Part shown: one piece after another, positions 13,389 through 27,112 of the stretch
Layout of the letters: each line of letters begins with the position of its first letter
How positions within the stretch are numbered: the first letter of the stretch is position 1
Assembly: GCA_030549335.1 (NCBI GenBank)
Contig: CM060188.1
Location: 70,772,696-70,836,695 of the forward strand
Length of the DNA: 64,000 nucleotides
DNA from: Pontederia crassipes
Taxonomy: Eukaryota; Streptophyta; Magnoliopsida; Commelinales; Pontederiaceae
Reading direction: 5' to 3'
Program-made: the position numbers and the translations under genes
Notes under the pieces: model-generated
Told to the model about the DNA's origin: nothing
The model's database searches: none
Seen by the model: only the letters and a program-made list of their open reading frames with translations

Positions 13389-14233
13389 GTTTTTAAAATC
13401 GGATCGGTGATCGACCGGTCGGCCAACTGGGTCATGGTTCGATCGGTTCAACCGGGTTCGACCGGATTGAACCAAATTTTCATTAAAATAATATTATTTA
13501 TATTACTTCAAGAAAATATATTATAAATTAAAGTATAAAATGTAATAAGTAATAAAATAAAAAGCATGTTATCATCGTTTTAAATTAATCAAATAGTAGA
13601 AAATTATTTTTATATATTTAAATTATATATTAGTTAATTTCATGAATAACTTTATTTTTTTATTTGAATATTTCTTTGTACTATTTTTTCACGTTTTAGT
13701 ATTATGTATTTCCTTATTCACAATCATCCTATCAAATTTATTATATTATTCATGTTTCAATTTTTAATATAAATTATTTATAATGAATTAAATTTTATCA
13801 TGAAAATTTTTTCCTTTATTTAAATTTGACTTTATTACTACTTTCTTACCTTTTATTTTCAAATTCAAATGTAACTTCCTTATTACTAATATCCTTTTTT
13901 ACATTCATTCTATAAAATATAATCTCTTATTTTTCTCCTTCTATTAAATCTAATCCCTTATTTTTCTCCTCGGCATATTCTTCCATCATTAATAATATAA
14001 TATACTTTCCTTTTTTCTATTTATTTTCCATTATTTCAACCTTTTTTACCCTTTTTGAAAAACAACCGGATTGAACCGGTTTTTCGGTTCAACCCAATTT
14101 TGGTCGAGTTGACCCGGTTCAATCTGGTTTGTTGACAAAACGGTTTTTACTACTAAACCGAATCGGACCGATGACCGGTTTACGATTGAACCGGTCGGAC
14201 CGGTCGATCCGGTCCAATTTTAAAAATACTAAA
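13389..14233. mobile_element. Inverted-repeat element (MITE-like) with CCGGTT-rich ends
   Basis: The left end (from about 13390) reads TTTTTAAAATCGGATCGG then CGACCGGTCGG. The right end read backwards reads TTTTTAAAATTGGACCGG then CGACCGGTCCG. Both terminal regions continue with GGTTCAACC/GGTTGAACC stretches (13435-13480 and 14060-14215). The ~570-bp interior is AT-rich without coding signal. No convincing target duplication was found, so the superfamily is open. Confidence 0.65.
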
Positions 14234-17200
14234 TTTAAGATGAATCTCATAAATCTCGTGTGTAATCTCTCTCCCTATTTTATACTAAAGTTTTGTATTT
14301 GTGTAATCTCTCTTTCTTTTTTCGTAACACCGAGAATGGAAAAATTCGAGAGATCACCGGAGGAGATGATGGGCAAATAGCCCGCCTGCGCCTGCTTGTC
14401 GAAGGTTTCGGGTCTCGGGCCATGGAGGCGTGAGGTCCGGGCCCCGGCGATCGCAGGACCATATTTATATGTTGCCAAGTTTGTCCCACAAATTAGACTC
14501 TTCGATAATATTTAATTTTCCTTTTTAGCTTAACATCCAATTAATCAACTTGTAATTATCTCATATATTTTAGAGTCTCGAGCGTTGGATATTAAAAAAA
14601 AAATAATGTGTTGCTGGATGACAGCTATTAGGATTCTTTCTTAGCGCGTGTTTAGTTGAAGGGTAGTTATTCAAAATTTTTTTTGCAAGAACAATAATTT
14701 AAGTAGTTTAGTTATTCTTTAGAATTTTCAGAATAAAAAATATAATTTTACTTAGATAAGTTGCTGCTTAAAGGCCATGCATACTGAATTTTAAAAAAAT
14801 AATAATAATCCAACAGGTGCACCAACTATTGGAGCATCTGATTTTGGATGACGTCAAGAACTCACAATAATTATTAATCCCATCATCATAACTATGGGAT
14901 TCTCTCATAAAAAAATAGAAAATAAGATCTTGCTTTTATTTTTTTTCCATATTCCAATATTTTTTTTTACATATTTTCAAGGTGTTGACTGTAACAAATC
15001 CATAATAATTTTTTGATATGTTTGACTTTGTAATAATTTATTGCTTATTTAACGGACCCCTTAAAAGATAGGGTTAGTTGATATTTAAGGATTTTAAATA
15101 AATGACGATAAAAATAAAAAATAGCCATGTATTAGTAGTTGATCCTCCATAATATTTTTTTTATCAAATTTAAATATATATTAGCGAGAAAATACAGGAA
15201 ATTATAAACTTAAGGAATCAGTAAAAATTTGAAGGATGATTAACTACTTGATTATTTTTTAAATAAATAATTGACTCAACCGATAAAAAAAATCCCAGGG
15301 ATGCAATACCATCAATTTTGTTGTCAATATGATAATTTTATATGATATCATATTTCAATAAAATTTACTACTAAAAATTATACTATAATTATTTTATTTT
15401 TATCTATTTTTTTCAATGACATGACATATACAATCTCTACATTTTGACAAGAAGTTACTGATGGCAAAATGTAAGTTAGAGAATAATTCTATTAATCAAT
15501 ACTGGCACATAATTAGACATTTTAAGTGGGAAAAAAGTATATTGTACCTGCATTTCCAATCATTTAGTTGACGGCTATTAAACTAATTTTATAAAAAAAA
15601 TTAAAGATAAATAACAAGACTTCCTCTTAGTTGATGATAAAAGATTATTAGGAATAAAATAATTAATTTTTGGTAGAGAGTTAGGTGTATTGGAACAGAT
15701 CATGCTTCAAAGGACGGCAGCCGTTAATTTAATCGTCAAAATTGATGACGTAATTTATGACGCGTGGAATTCGATAAAAGACGCGATGGAAAGATAAATT
15801 CTAAAAAAGAGTTATTTTGATGGATTTGGTCATGTCACCATCCGTGATCTCTAAAAATATCCAAAGCATTTATTAATTTTAACCGTTTTGCCACTAATTT
15901 CTTTTTCGTTTAAGAACAAGAGTTATAAAAAGACTTTTTTTGATGAAATATTTCATATAATTTTTTGAGTCATTTTCTTAAATCTTCTCTAACCTGTTAC
16001 CAAGTATGAACTTATTTTATGACATTATTAAATTTTATCATATTCTTATTTTAATTCTTTCGTTTAATTATATTAACTTCTATGTTACTTTTTAATTTTT
16101 TTTATTTATAAAAAAATTAAGATACTCTTTCATGAGCTCTTCTCATTTTTAATGTTAAAAATTGATAAAAAAAATTAAAACTATAAAAAAACTTTTACCG
16201 AAGAAAAAACATTAATATATAATAAATTATTATTATATATATTTAGTTTTATATTATTTTTAACAACTAAGAAGAGAATAGTTTATGAAAAGATATTTTT
16301 TATCTTTTCATAAATGGAAAAGAGTAAAAAATAACGAAAAAATTAACTAAATGAGACGGAAATATTAAAATAAAAAATATGGTAAAGTTTCTGAATAAAT
16401 AAGTTCATATTTTGAAATTAAATATGAAAAATTAGAAAGACTTAAGAAAATAATCCTAATTTTTCTTCTCATAACTTTATTAATAATAAGTAATAATAAC
16501 TTTTGTGCACAGTAAACAGAATCATATTAAATGCAACCAACTCGTACCTTTTCTTTTCTTTTTCCTGTCATTTTAATGTGCAGATAGTTTCAAATAATGT
16601 GAACACTAAAACATCTGTTCCACGTTTCCATCAACTACTTTATTTGACTCAATTATTAGACATCTTCTCTCGCCTAATATATTTTATTGTTAGTTACATA
16701 AGAAACGGCTGAAAAAATTATTTAGTGGACCGATAATAACTCAATAATACGAATGTTAATTTTCAGATAACTAATTTTCAAAAAAATATATGATTTTTTG
16801 GACATTATATTCAATTTCAGTTTATATTACAATAATAATAATTTAGTTTTATTCGTCAAGTTCATTTTCTTTCGACAAATGCAACCCGCCCTTTTCATAA
16901 TATTTCAAACTATAAACTTGATATAGAGTCTATTTGACTATAAACTGTTTATAAGTGAGTCAAAATGATTTATGAGTCTTTTTTAAAAAAAACGTTTCCT
17001 ATTTGTTAATTAAAAAAAATGATAAACGCTTATAAGTTAGAAAAAATGTTTAATTTAATTAATTAATGTACTATTTTGTCCTTATAATATATACATAACT
17101 TTTTTCCATATATTTTTTTGTGATATTAAGAGTTTTTTTATCATTTGATTAAAATAATAACTTATAATTTTTTATTATCAAATACGTAATTGCATATTTT

Positions 17201-17293
17201 AAAATCAACTTCAATCATTAAATTACTTATTAGTTATTTTATGTAAACTAATATATATATATATATATATAAGATTGGAAAAAAAGAAAGTAA
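14234..17293. other. AT-rich intergenic DNA with one small GC island
   Basis: No gene recognised. A GC-rich patch at about 14360-14460 gives two overlapping minus-strand frames of 67 and 69 codons with no known family. The rest is AT-rich, ending in an (AT)n run at 17252-17270. Confidence 0.4.
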
Positions 17294-17793
17294 ATATGAG
17301 TGAGCAAAACCAAGTTTAGGATCAGGTCGGAGACCCGGTCCCGGTCGGGTCCGGGACGTCCCGATCAAATCGAAACAAAAATAAAAAATTTTTCGATTAT
17401 TCCAATTTGATCATAAAAAGATAAAATAATAAATAAAATAATAAAAAATAATATTATTATATAAATATGTTAACTATTAATTAAATTATATATATGATAA
17501 TATAAAATAATGCATATTTAAGATATATACCAAATGAAATATAAAATTTTATTTAAAATAAGCATAAATATATTATTTAAAATTAATTTAATATTAATAT
17601 AATATATTTAATCAGGTCGAGACTGGGTTCAAATTTAATAATCCGAACTCGGTCCCGACCTGATCTCGGTCGAGTCTAAAAAAATGAGGCACGGTCCTAA
17701 CCTCTTTGGTAATCAGATCGAAAAAAATTCGAAAAATTTGAATAGAACCGAGCTGATGTAGTCGTCCCGGCCCGTGCTCACTCTTGTAGAAAA
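17294..17793. mobile_element. Short inverted-repeat element, GAGTGAGCA ends
   Basis: The left end reads GAGTGAGCA (about 17298) and the right end TGCTCACTC (about 17774). Both are followed inward by GGTCGGG/CCCGACC-type GC-rich stretches, around an AT-rich core at 17380-17600. The end motif matches the TGAGCA ends of the Mutator-like element at 10771-11863, so the two probably belong to one group. Target duplication is unclear. Confidence 0.55.
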
Positions 17794-18424
17794 AAATTCA
17801 CTGTTTACTTTCTTCTATTGTAAAAATAAGAAAATCATTTCTTCTAAAATATTTTACTTTCAATAAACACAACCTAGGTAATTGATATGATGCCAACAAA
17901 AATGGCAAGGATTTAGAACGTGTTTTATACATTTTCCAAGAGGAATAATTTTTGTGGTGGTGGTGGTGGTTACGTTTTGAGTTTTTTTTTATTGTTTTAT
18001 TTGTTTTGAGTCACGAGGTGGTTGTTATAACTCCAGCATGGAATAAAATTTAGTATAAAGTTGTGGTTCATATTTTTTCTATCATCATCGACAATATTAA
18101 TTAACTATAGTATATTCCTTGGAATATGAAGTGTGAACATTTGAATTGTGGCATAAATTGTATCTTTTTTTTATAAGAAAACGTAGCATAAATAACTTTA
18201 ATCACACATTATTGAAGCCTTGGATTAAGGAATCAACTTGATTTTGTTATGCGACTCGAAAATCCTCTTTTTTCTTATTTCATGTTTTCAAGTAATAATA
18301 ATGCATATAAAAAAGATCTGAATAATTTCGTTCGAAATAATAATAGTACTAATAAGTTTAGGTGCAATGATCTACGAGAAACAGTATTTTCTTATCGAAA
18401 TAAATCAAAGTTGTTGTATGTATC

Positions 18425-18497
<73 letters not shown>

Positions 18498-18880
18498 TTA
18501 TGAGTGAGTGAAGATACTTTTCTATGTTTGGCGACCGAGAATATTTTGGTGGAAAATATATTTTCTATGTTTTCGACATTTTCCTTTCTTCATTTGGAAT
18601 CAGCGTTTTTATCTATAATAATTAATTAATATGTAATTTTATTTTATTTTTTTGTTATAGAACCAAACAATGCATTTTTTTCCGTGAAATAAACACCACA
18701 CTAAATCGCGTCCCAAAATTGATAAGATATGACATTCATCCGAATATTAATTTTGTCAAATGTCAATAATATTAAATATTTAAAAAATATAAAAGGTGGA
18801 ATTTTCAAAATATTATGCAAACTTTTTTTATCTATTTAAGCGGGGAAAAAGCATATTACCCAACTCTAAATCCCAAATAA
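17794..18880. other. AT-rich spacer with microsatellites
   Basis: No gene recognised. It contains a (GGT)n run near 17954-17970, the long (TAA)n array described separately, and otherwise AT-rich unique DNA upstream of the phosphatase gene. Confidence 0.4.
18427..18497. repeat. (TAA)n microsatellite
   Basis: About 23 near-perfect trinucleotide units of ATA/TAA. A plus-strand frame through it reads poly-Asn and is an artefact. Confidence 0.95.
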
Positions 18881-19407
18881 GTGTACAATAATTTATACAA
18901 ACCTCTACTTCAAATATCAATTAAATAAATTGAATAAAACATGTTTCGTCGATTAAATTTGGGGGAAGAAAAAAAGCAATAAAGTTGACCAATAATACAA
19001 AAAAAAAAAGGAAGAAAGAAAGAAAGGGAACACAGAAAGCCTCTTTCAAAAGAGGAGCAGCAGCAACAGCAGCAGTTGCCCCCACTGCCCTTCCCAACTG
19101 TTTCAGGCCACGCTTTTGCCACATACGCTTCAGAGGAAATCCTTCAACTCCCACCGTCCTTTCTCCTCTCTCTCATCTCTCTCTCTCTCTGCACTCCTCG
19201 CGAGCAAAAAAATCCCCAGTCCTTTCCACCCCTCCTCCATTTCCTCCATTGGACTAAAAGCCCTGAGATATTCTCAGATTCTTGTCTTCTTTCTCTCTCC
19301 GCCCGCTCCTCTTCTCGTGCTCTGCGCATCCTGTTCTTCGCCGTCGAAGTCGACCGTTTCGCTGCACTCGAATTCCCTTTTATTCTGTTCTATCTTTCGG
19401 ATTTCAG
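18881..19407 (+). promoter_or_regulatory. Promoter and pyrimidine-rich 5' leader of the phosphatase gene
   Basis: A purine run at 18998-19030 is followed by a strongly pyrimidine-rich stretch (19140-19330, with a (TC)n core near 19167-19190) that ends just before the ATG at 19408. CT-rich leaders are common in plant genes. No TATA box could be placed confidently. Confidence 0.4.
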
Positions 19408-20991
19408 ATGTGTCAGGAGGAAGAGGTGCGGGAGGGGGCGGGAGCCATGGACAAGTCGGCATCTTGCGGCAGCGCCGCCATGGCCAAAAGTTCGAGCTTT
19501 GCCGCTTTCTCCCCTGTAAGTGCCTGCCTCCCCCTTGGCTTGTCTTCTCCTCTTTAGCTTCTCCCTCGCCAATTCAGTTGGCCCTTCTGTCTGTTGACAA
19601 TTTTTTTTTTCTGACTTGCTTCATAGATGCTGTTAATTTATCTTGTACTACTACTTTTATCTTGTAATGATGATTGCGCGTAGAACCGATTTTTCAGAGG
19701 GACTCAATCCCCCTCAAAGATGCTTTCTTTTTAACTTTAATCTTGTCAGTATTATGTCCCTGCGATTTCACTCTGTTGCTGTTGGCAGATGGAGAAGATA
19801 TGTGAGGACACGGTGGCGACAGCAAACATTGGCCAGCTGACCAACTTCGTCCCCAAAATCCGTTCAGGGGAGTGGTCTGATATTGGCAACCGCGAGTACA
19901 TGGAGGACACACACGTGTGCATCACTGATCTCGCCAAGAAGTTTGGCCATGACACCATGGATGCGGAGGCCGTTTCGTTCTACGGAGTAAGTAGAGCACT
20001 TGTTCCTCTTGGTGCTTAGCCCATTGCCGTGAGAATTGCCCCCCTGATCAGATCATGAGATATATGTTCTATCGATTACTTTCCGATGGCAGGTCTTCGA
20101 TGGGCATGGAGGGAAAGGGGCGGCACAGTTCGTCCGGGATAATCTGCCGAGAATAGTCGTGGAAGATTGCGATTTCCCTCTGAAGCTTGAGAAAGTGATA
20201 GCGAGGTCGTTTCTGCAGACCGACACGCAGTTCGCTAGGACGTGCGCTCTTCAGGCTGCCCTTTCCTCCGGCACGACAGCGCTCACGGCAATGATTCACG
20301 GAAGGTGAAGCTCATCAATCTGAATATCTGATAGTTTGTTCTCTGTCATGCCACTTGCGATTTCTTCAACATGATTGACACAGAACTTGCTAACTCGTGC
20401 AGGTCTCTTTTGGTCGCAAATGCTGGGGACTGCCGTGCGGTGCTCTCCCGGCGAGGGATCGCGATAGAGATGTCCCGGGATCACAGGCCCTGCTGCGCGA
20501 GGGAACAGAAGAGGGTCGAGTCCCTCGGCGGCTTCATCGACGATGGGTACCTGAACGGGCAGCTTGCAGTCACCAGAGCCCTCGGCAACTGGCACCTGGA
20601 AGGAATGAAGGCCGCCGGCCAGACCAGTGCTGGAGGGCCGCTGACTGCAGAGCCGGAGCTAAAGATGATGACATTGTTAAAGGAGGACGAGTTCTTGATC
20701 ATCGGCAGTGATGGCATCTGGGATGTCTTCTCCAGCCAGAATGCAGTGGACTTCACGAGGCGGCGGCTCCAGGAGCACAACGACGCACAGGCGTGCTGCA
20801 AGGAGCTGATCGAGGAGGCCATCAAGCGTGGCGCCACGGACAACTTGACAGTAGTAATCGTGTGCTTCCATTCGGATCCGCCTGCTAATGCTACAATGCA
20901 AAGAGGTCGAATGCGGAGGACCATATCAGCCGAAGGCCTTCACAGCCTCAAATGCCTACTAGAAGAGAAGCAGGTGAACGCAAACAATTGA
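19408..20991 (+). CDS. Protein phosphatase 2C (PPM family Ser/Thr phosphatase)
   Basis: Four exons (19408-19515, 19789-19986, 20093-20304, 20403-20991) join in phase through GT-AG introns to 368 aa. All core PP2C motifs are present: GNREYMEDTH at residues 69-78, VFDGHGG at 103-109, the SGTTA region at the end of exon 3, VANAGDCRAVLSRRG after 176, NGQLAVTRALGNW at 224-236, GSDGIWD at 274-280 and GATDN at 316-320. The Asp residues in the DGHGG, SDGIWD and TDN motifs are the Mn/Mg ligands that drive phosphate-ester hydrolysis. The short N-terminus has no signal peptide, so a cytosolic or nuclear enzyme is likely. The second ATG (19447, residue 14) is an alternative start. The C-terminus holds a basic RRTIS site. 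Family is certain; clade and substrate are not readable. Confidence 0.96.
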
Positions 20992-21328
20992 CTGCAAAAA
21001 TGAGAGCAGAGGTTGTTTGCAAAGCACACCATGTTTTCTATTTTTAAGATAATGCTGTGTTTCTATTTAACACAGATACAAAGATTTGCTTGTGGATGCA
21101 AAGTAATTTTGAAAGCGTCCATACCAACAAAACACAAAGATGAGCACAGGAAGATTGAGATGATGTAATTGCCATTTGACATTGTTTTTTTTACTTGCTC
21201 AACTGTAATCCTACAGTTAATTTAAACTTCAGGGATTTGGAACACTGCCCTTGCAGTAGACATATTTCAACTTTTAGGGATGGAATGTTCTCTGAGGTGT
21301 TCGCTAAACATCAATTATTTTTAAGCAA
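20992..21328 (+). other. 3' UTR and downstream spacer of the phosphatase gene
   Basis: AT-rich DNA directly after the stop codon, probably holding the 3' UTR; poly(A) site not resolved. The RPS11 array begins at about 21329. Confidence 0.5.
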
Positions 21329-21390
21329 TTTCAACTTCTTTATTTCCTGTTGCACACAATTGATAAAATGAAACTTCTTTTCATACCTGC

Positions 21391-22657
21391 ATCAGAAACT
21401 TCTATGAGCAACCTTGAAGGCAATCAATTTAACAAAAATGAAATTCCTTTTACTTGCCTTTGATATTTCTTCACATAGTGAAGGTAATTGCAACGAACAA
21501 TGATGGTCCTACTCATCTTAGCACTGTGACATGTGCCCGCCAAGATACGGCCACGAATTGAAACAGTGCCAGTAAAAGAGCATTTCTTATCAATATAAGT
21601 TCTTGCAAGTACAGTAGTTAAATTTGTGAGTACGAGTGCTTCATGCTTTCATGTTTATTGATGTGGACAAATATTTATCAAATGCCTTTTCGATAGAGAA
21701 AAGAGACAGACAAATGGAGAAGTCATCAATATTTAATTGTCTTTCTTGAGTAAATACTTTGATTGTCTGTTATGTTGAACCAACTAAAGGACTATGATCG
21801 AGAAAACACAAAAGGAAACACTTTAAAATCAACAATACAACCAAAGGAGCGAGTCATGTGGTGAGACTCATCATTAAAGTGCTAAAAAGATGGAAGTCTA
21901 AAACACAAAAATATTGCTTGTATAACCAATCTTCCTTCATATTAACAGAATCTTTGTAGGCCCCTAAGAGCTTGGGGCATACCAAGACTTAGTTACTTTT
22001 TCCTAATTCAAATTATCGTGTGAGAAAATTTTTAATGCACACTTAAAATAGTATTTTGACGATGAAAATAAATGGATTTTCTGGATTGAAGCATATGAAA
22101 GAAAGAAAAAGTTGTTTAGTGACCTCAGTCTAAGACTTGTTTCATTATGCACAGTAAAATTGAACTGTCACGACAAAGCTACATTGTAAAGTAGAAACTG
22201 AATCCTAATAGAGATAGCATATTATGCCTGTCTTTATCTGTATTTGTGGATATTTGTTTTCTTTCTTTCAAGAGCAACAACTATTTCGACTATTCTGAAA
22301 ACGTAAGAAGCAATAGATCGATGAGAAGGAAAAGATCAAGATAGCTATCAATAAATTCACCCACCAGATAAAGCATGAAATGAACAAAATCCTGTAAGGC
22401 ATTAGTTGTGAAAAATCATTAATACTTCAGACCTTCAATTGCCTCTCTAGGAGTCTTGAAGCCAAGGCCAACGCTCTTCCATAACCGACTCCAACCTTTA
22501 CCAGGTTTCTTCCCTTTTTCAAATTTCTTTGAGCTGCAATAATACAAACAACTCTCGTTAAGGTATAGACTTCTACAACTCGTATACAACTAAGCAAAGG
22601 CATCTTTTCTGCTTACCAAAGGAACACCTTCGGCTGTTTAAGGAAGGCCATCTCCGT
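21391..22657 (-). pseudogene. RPS11: RPS11 copy I, truncated pseudogene
   Basis: Keeps exon 2 (22617-22657), exon 3 (22433-22533) and exon 4 (21458-21602) of the uS17/RPS11 gene. A deletion joins the unit's left end (about 21372) directly to the 5' edge of exon 5, removing exon 6 and most of exon 5. The exon 4 acceptor AG is AA (21604-21603). Exon 2 has a Lys-to-Met change that creates an ATG. Exon 4 carries several residues unlike the other copies (for example ...[10 protein letters not shown]). Oldest or most decayed member of the array. Confidence 0.88.
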
Positions 22658-23315
22658 CTGTACAGATATAAAAGTAAGATTAGATCAGTGATAAAATATT
22701 ATTTTAAAATAAATGTTTCTTCCCAAGATTATCAATTGAGAACCATGAAATTAAAAGATAAGGTTTTGAATCAACAGCCATACTCCATAGAGCGTGAATT
22801 AAGTTAAAAGTTCTATTGATCATAAACGGAACCGATGCATAGGAATGTCATAGGGTCGTTGTTCAATATACGAGGATCGAATTCGTCACCCCCGTGACGA
22901 TTACTTCAGAAAGATGTAAACATCTCGCAATGATCGCTCCAAAAATTTGATTACATAATGTTGTCTCAACTAAATGTATATTGAGCTGGAAATCAGAATT
23001 AAGTACTAGAAATCTTGCAGCCTTAATCATTTCAACGTCTTTATTTCCTGTTGCACACAATTGACAAAATGAAATCACAGAATGAAAGGTCTCAAATCAT
23101 AGGAGATCTAAGATTATGATGTCATGACACCACTGAATCGATGGAATGGAACGTGCAAAAAGAACTACTAGCTTTGAACAGAATTCACTGTAACATCGAT
23201 TCTAGCTTTGAACAGAATCTAATGTCTTAACATAGGGTAGTGTTTACAAAACCAAAAAATAAAGACCACTCAGGACTGAGAAAGTAGTCACCTAAAACAG
23301 ATGAAACTTCTAGAT

Positions 23316-24878
23316 TCAAGCTGCAACAAAAGCCTTCTTCCCACCTCCGCTTTTTGATCCAGCTAGTATAACTTTTAACACATTGAATCTAACAGTCTTC
23401 GACAATGGCTTGAACAGAAACATTATTAGCATTACTCATTATCTTTGAATCATCCATTATATCTTTGGATCCCAATTGTTAGTACTGGCATCACATAATT
23501 ATAGTTTTTTTATTTCACAATCCAACATACCTGTAACTTGGTCACCTTCCTTCACACGAAAGCAAGGAGATATATGTGCCAGAATGTTAGAATGTGTCTT
23601 TTCATACCTGCATCAGAAACTTCTATGAGCAATCTTGAAGGCAATCAATTTAACAAAAATGAAATTCCTTTTACTTGCCTTTGATATTTCTTCACATAGT
23701 GAAGGTAATTGCGATGAACAATGATTGTCCTACTCATCTTAGCACTGTGACATGTGCCCGCCAAGATACGACCACGAATTGAAACAGTGCCAATAAAAGG
23801 GCATTTCTTCTCGATATAAGTTCCTGCAAGTACAGTAGTTAAATTTGTGAGTACGAGTGCTTCATGCTTTTATGTTTATTGATGTGGACAAATATTTATC
23901 AAATGCCTTTTCGATAGAGAAAAGAGACAGACAAAGCGAGAAGTCATCAATATTCAATTGTCTTTCTTGAGTAAATACTTTGATTATCTGTTATGTTGAA
24001 CCAACTAAAGGACTATGATCGAGAAAACACAAAAGGAAACACTTTAAAATCAACAATACAACCAAAGGAGCGAGTCATGTGGTGAGACTCATCATTAAAG
24101 TGCTAAAAAGATGGAAGTCCAAAACACAAAAATATTGCTTGTATAACCAATCTTCCTTCAGATTAACAGAATCTTTGTAGGCCCCTAAGAGCTTGGGGCA
24201 TACCAAGACTTAGTTACTTTTTCCCAATTCAAATTATCGTGTGAGAAAATTTTTAATGCACACTTAAAATAGTATTTTGACGATGGAAATAAATGGATTT
24301 TCTGGATTGAAGCATATGAAAGAAAGAAAAAGTTGTTTAGTGACCTCAGTCTAAGACATGTTTCATTATGCACAGTAAAATTGAACTGTCACGACAAAGC
24401 TACATTGTAAAGTAGAAACTGAATCCTAATAGAGATAGCATATTATGCTTGTCTTTATCTGTATTTGTGGATATTTGTTTTCTTTCTTTCAAGAGCAACA
24501 ACTATTTCGACTATTCTGAAAACGTAAGAAGCAATAGATCGATGAGAAGGAAAAGATCAAGATAGCTATCAATAAATTCACCCACCAGATAAAGCATGAA
24601 ATGAACAAAATCCTGTAAGGCATTAGTTGTGAAAAATCATTAATACTTCAGACCTTCAATTGCCTCTCTAGGAGTCTTGAAGCCAAGGCCAACGCTCTTC
24701 CATAACCGACTCCAACCTTTACCAGGTTTCTTCCCTTTTTCAAATTTCTTTGAGCTGCAATAATACAAACAACTCTCGTTAAGGTATAGACTTCTACAAC
24801 TCGTATACAACTAAGCAAAGGCATCTTTTCTGCTTACCAAAGGAACACCTTCGGCTGTTTAAGGAAGGCCTTCTCCGT
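23316..24878 (-). pseudogene. RPS11: RPS11 copy II, A-type pseudogene
   Basis: Exons 2-6 lie at 24838-24878, 24654-24754, 23679-23823, 23531-23607 and 23316-about 23408. Exon 5 is 77 bp instead of 90, losing the codons for the IIGQC region. The exon 6 acceptor has shifted by one base (CAGG to CAAG). Together these give a frameshift that ends the protein soon after GDQVT. There is no exon 1 or promoter; unit III's 3' end lies directly upstream. Not expected to make a normal S11 protein. Confidence 0.85.
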
Positions 24879-25536
24879 CTGTACAGATATAAAAGTAAGA
24901 TTTGATCAGTGATAAAATATTATTTTAAAATAAATGTTTCTTCCCAAGATTATCAATTGAGAACCACGAAATTAAAAGATAAGGTTTTGAATCAACAGCC
25001 ATACTCCATAGAGCGTGAATTAAGTTAAAAGTTATATTGATCATAAACGGAACCGATGCATAGGAATGTCATAGGGTCGTTGTTCAATATACGAGGATCG
25101 AATTCGTCACCCCCGTGACGATTACTTCAGAAAGATGTAAACATCTCGCAATGATCACTCCAAAAATTTAATTACATAATGTTGTCTCAACTAAATGTAT
25201 ATTGAGCTGGAAATCGGAATTAAGTACTGGAAATCTTGCAGCCTTAATCATTTCAACGTCTTTATTTCCTGTTGCACACAATTGATAAAATGAAATCACA
25301 GAATGAAAGGTCTCAAATCATAGGAGATCTAAGATTATGATGTCATGACACCATTGAATCGATGGAATGGAACGTGCAAAAAGAACTACTAGCTTTGAAC
25401 AAAATTCACTGTAACATCGGTTCTAGCTTTGAATAGAATCTAATGTCTTAACATAGGGTAGTGTTTACAAAACCAAATAACAAAGACCACTCAGGACTGA
25501 GAAAGTAGTCACCTAAAACATATAAAACTTCTAGAT

Positions 25537-27112
25537 TCAAGCTGCAACAAAAGCCTTCTTCCCACCTCCGCTTTTTGATCCAGCTAGTATAACTTTTAAC
25601 ACATTGAATCTAACAGTCTTCGACAATGGCCTGAACAGAAACATTATTAGCATTACTCATTATCTTTGAATCATCCATTATATCTTTGGATCCCAATTGT
25701 TAGTACTGACATCACATAATTATAGTTTTTTTATTTCACAATCCAACATACCTGCACTGACCAATGATAACATGGTCACCTTCCTTCACACGGAAGCAAG
25801 GAGATATATGTGCCAGAATGTTAGAATGCGTCTTTTCATACCTGCATCAGAAACTTCTATGAGCAATCTTGAAGGCAATCAATTTAACAAAAATGAAATT
25901 CCTTTTACTTGCCTTTGATATTTCTTCACATAGTGAAGGTAATTGCGATGAACAATGATTGTCCTACTCATCTTAGCACTGTGACATGTGCCCGCCAAGA
26001 TACGACCACGAATTGAAACAGTGCCAATAAAAGGGCATTTCTTCTCGATATAAGTTCCTGCAAGTACAGTAGTTAAATTTGTGAGTACGAGTGCTTCATG
26101 CTTTTATGTTTATTGATGTGGACAAATGTTTATCAAATGCCTTTTCGATAGAGAAAAGAGACAGACAAAGGGAGAAGTCATCAATATTCAATTGTCTTTC
26201 TTGAGTAAATACTTTGATTATCTGTTATGTTGAACCAACTAAAGGACTATGATCGAGAAAACACAAAAGGAAACACTTTAAAATCAACAATACAACCAAA
26301 GGAGCGAGTCATGTGGTGAGACTCATCATTAAAGTGCTAAAAAGATGGAAGTCCAAAACACAGAAATATTGCTTGTATAACCAATCTTCCTTCAGATTAA
26401 CAGAATCTTTGTAGGCCCCTAAGAGCTTGGGGCATACCAAGACTTAGTTACTTTTTCCCAATTCAAATTATCGTGTGAGAAAATTTTTAATGCACACTTA
26501 AAATAGTATTTTGACGATGGAAATAAATGGATTTTCTGGATTGAAGCATATGAAAGAAAGAAAAAGTTGTTTAGTGACCTCAGTCTAAGACTTGTTTCAT
26601 TATGCACAGTAAAATTGAACTGTCACGACAAATCTACATTGTAAAGTAGAAACTGAATCCTAATAGAGATAGCAAATTATGCTTGTCTTTATCTGTATTT
26701 GTGGATATTTGTTTTCTTTCTTTCAAGAGCAACAACTATTTCGACTATTCTGAAAACGTAAGAAGCAATAGATCGATGAGAAGGAAAAGATCAAGATAGC
26801 TATCAATAAATTCACCCACCAGATAAAGCATGAAATGAACAAAATCCTGTAAGGCATTAGTTGTGAAAAATCATTAATACTTCAGACCTTCAATTGCCTC
26901 TCTAGGAGTCTTGAAGCCAAGGCCAACGCTCTTCCATAACCGACTCCAACCTTTACCAGGTTTCTTCCCTTTTTCAAATTTCTTTGAGCTGCAATAATAC
27001 AAACAACTCTCGTTAAGGTATAGACTTCTACAACTCGTATACAACTAAGCAAAGGCATCTTTTCTGCTTACCAAAGGAACACCTTCGGCTGTTTAAGGAA
27101 GGCCTTCTCCGT
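25537..27112 (-). pseudogene. RPS11: RPS11 copy III, B type, promoterless
   Basis: Exons 2-6 (27072-27112, 26888-26988, 25913-26057, 25752-25841, 25537-25630) are all intact and in phase, and encode the S11 sequence from TEKAFLKQ to GKKAFVAA and a stop. Exon 1 with its ATG and the promoter are missing; intron 1 breaks off at 27485 into unit IV. It could be expressed only by read-through splicing from the right-hand promoter. Differences from typical plant S11 include Glu in KKFEKG and Trp in GKGWSR. Confidence 0.82.

Noticed and set aside
18249..18503. 84-codon frame ending in poly-Asn
   Set aside because: It is the (TAA)n microsatellite read in one phase.
19116..19667. 183-codon plus-strand frame
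   Set aside because: Ser/Leu-rich translation of the CT-rich leader in a different phase from the phosphatase exon 1.
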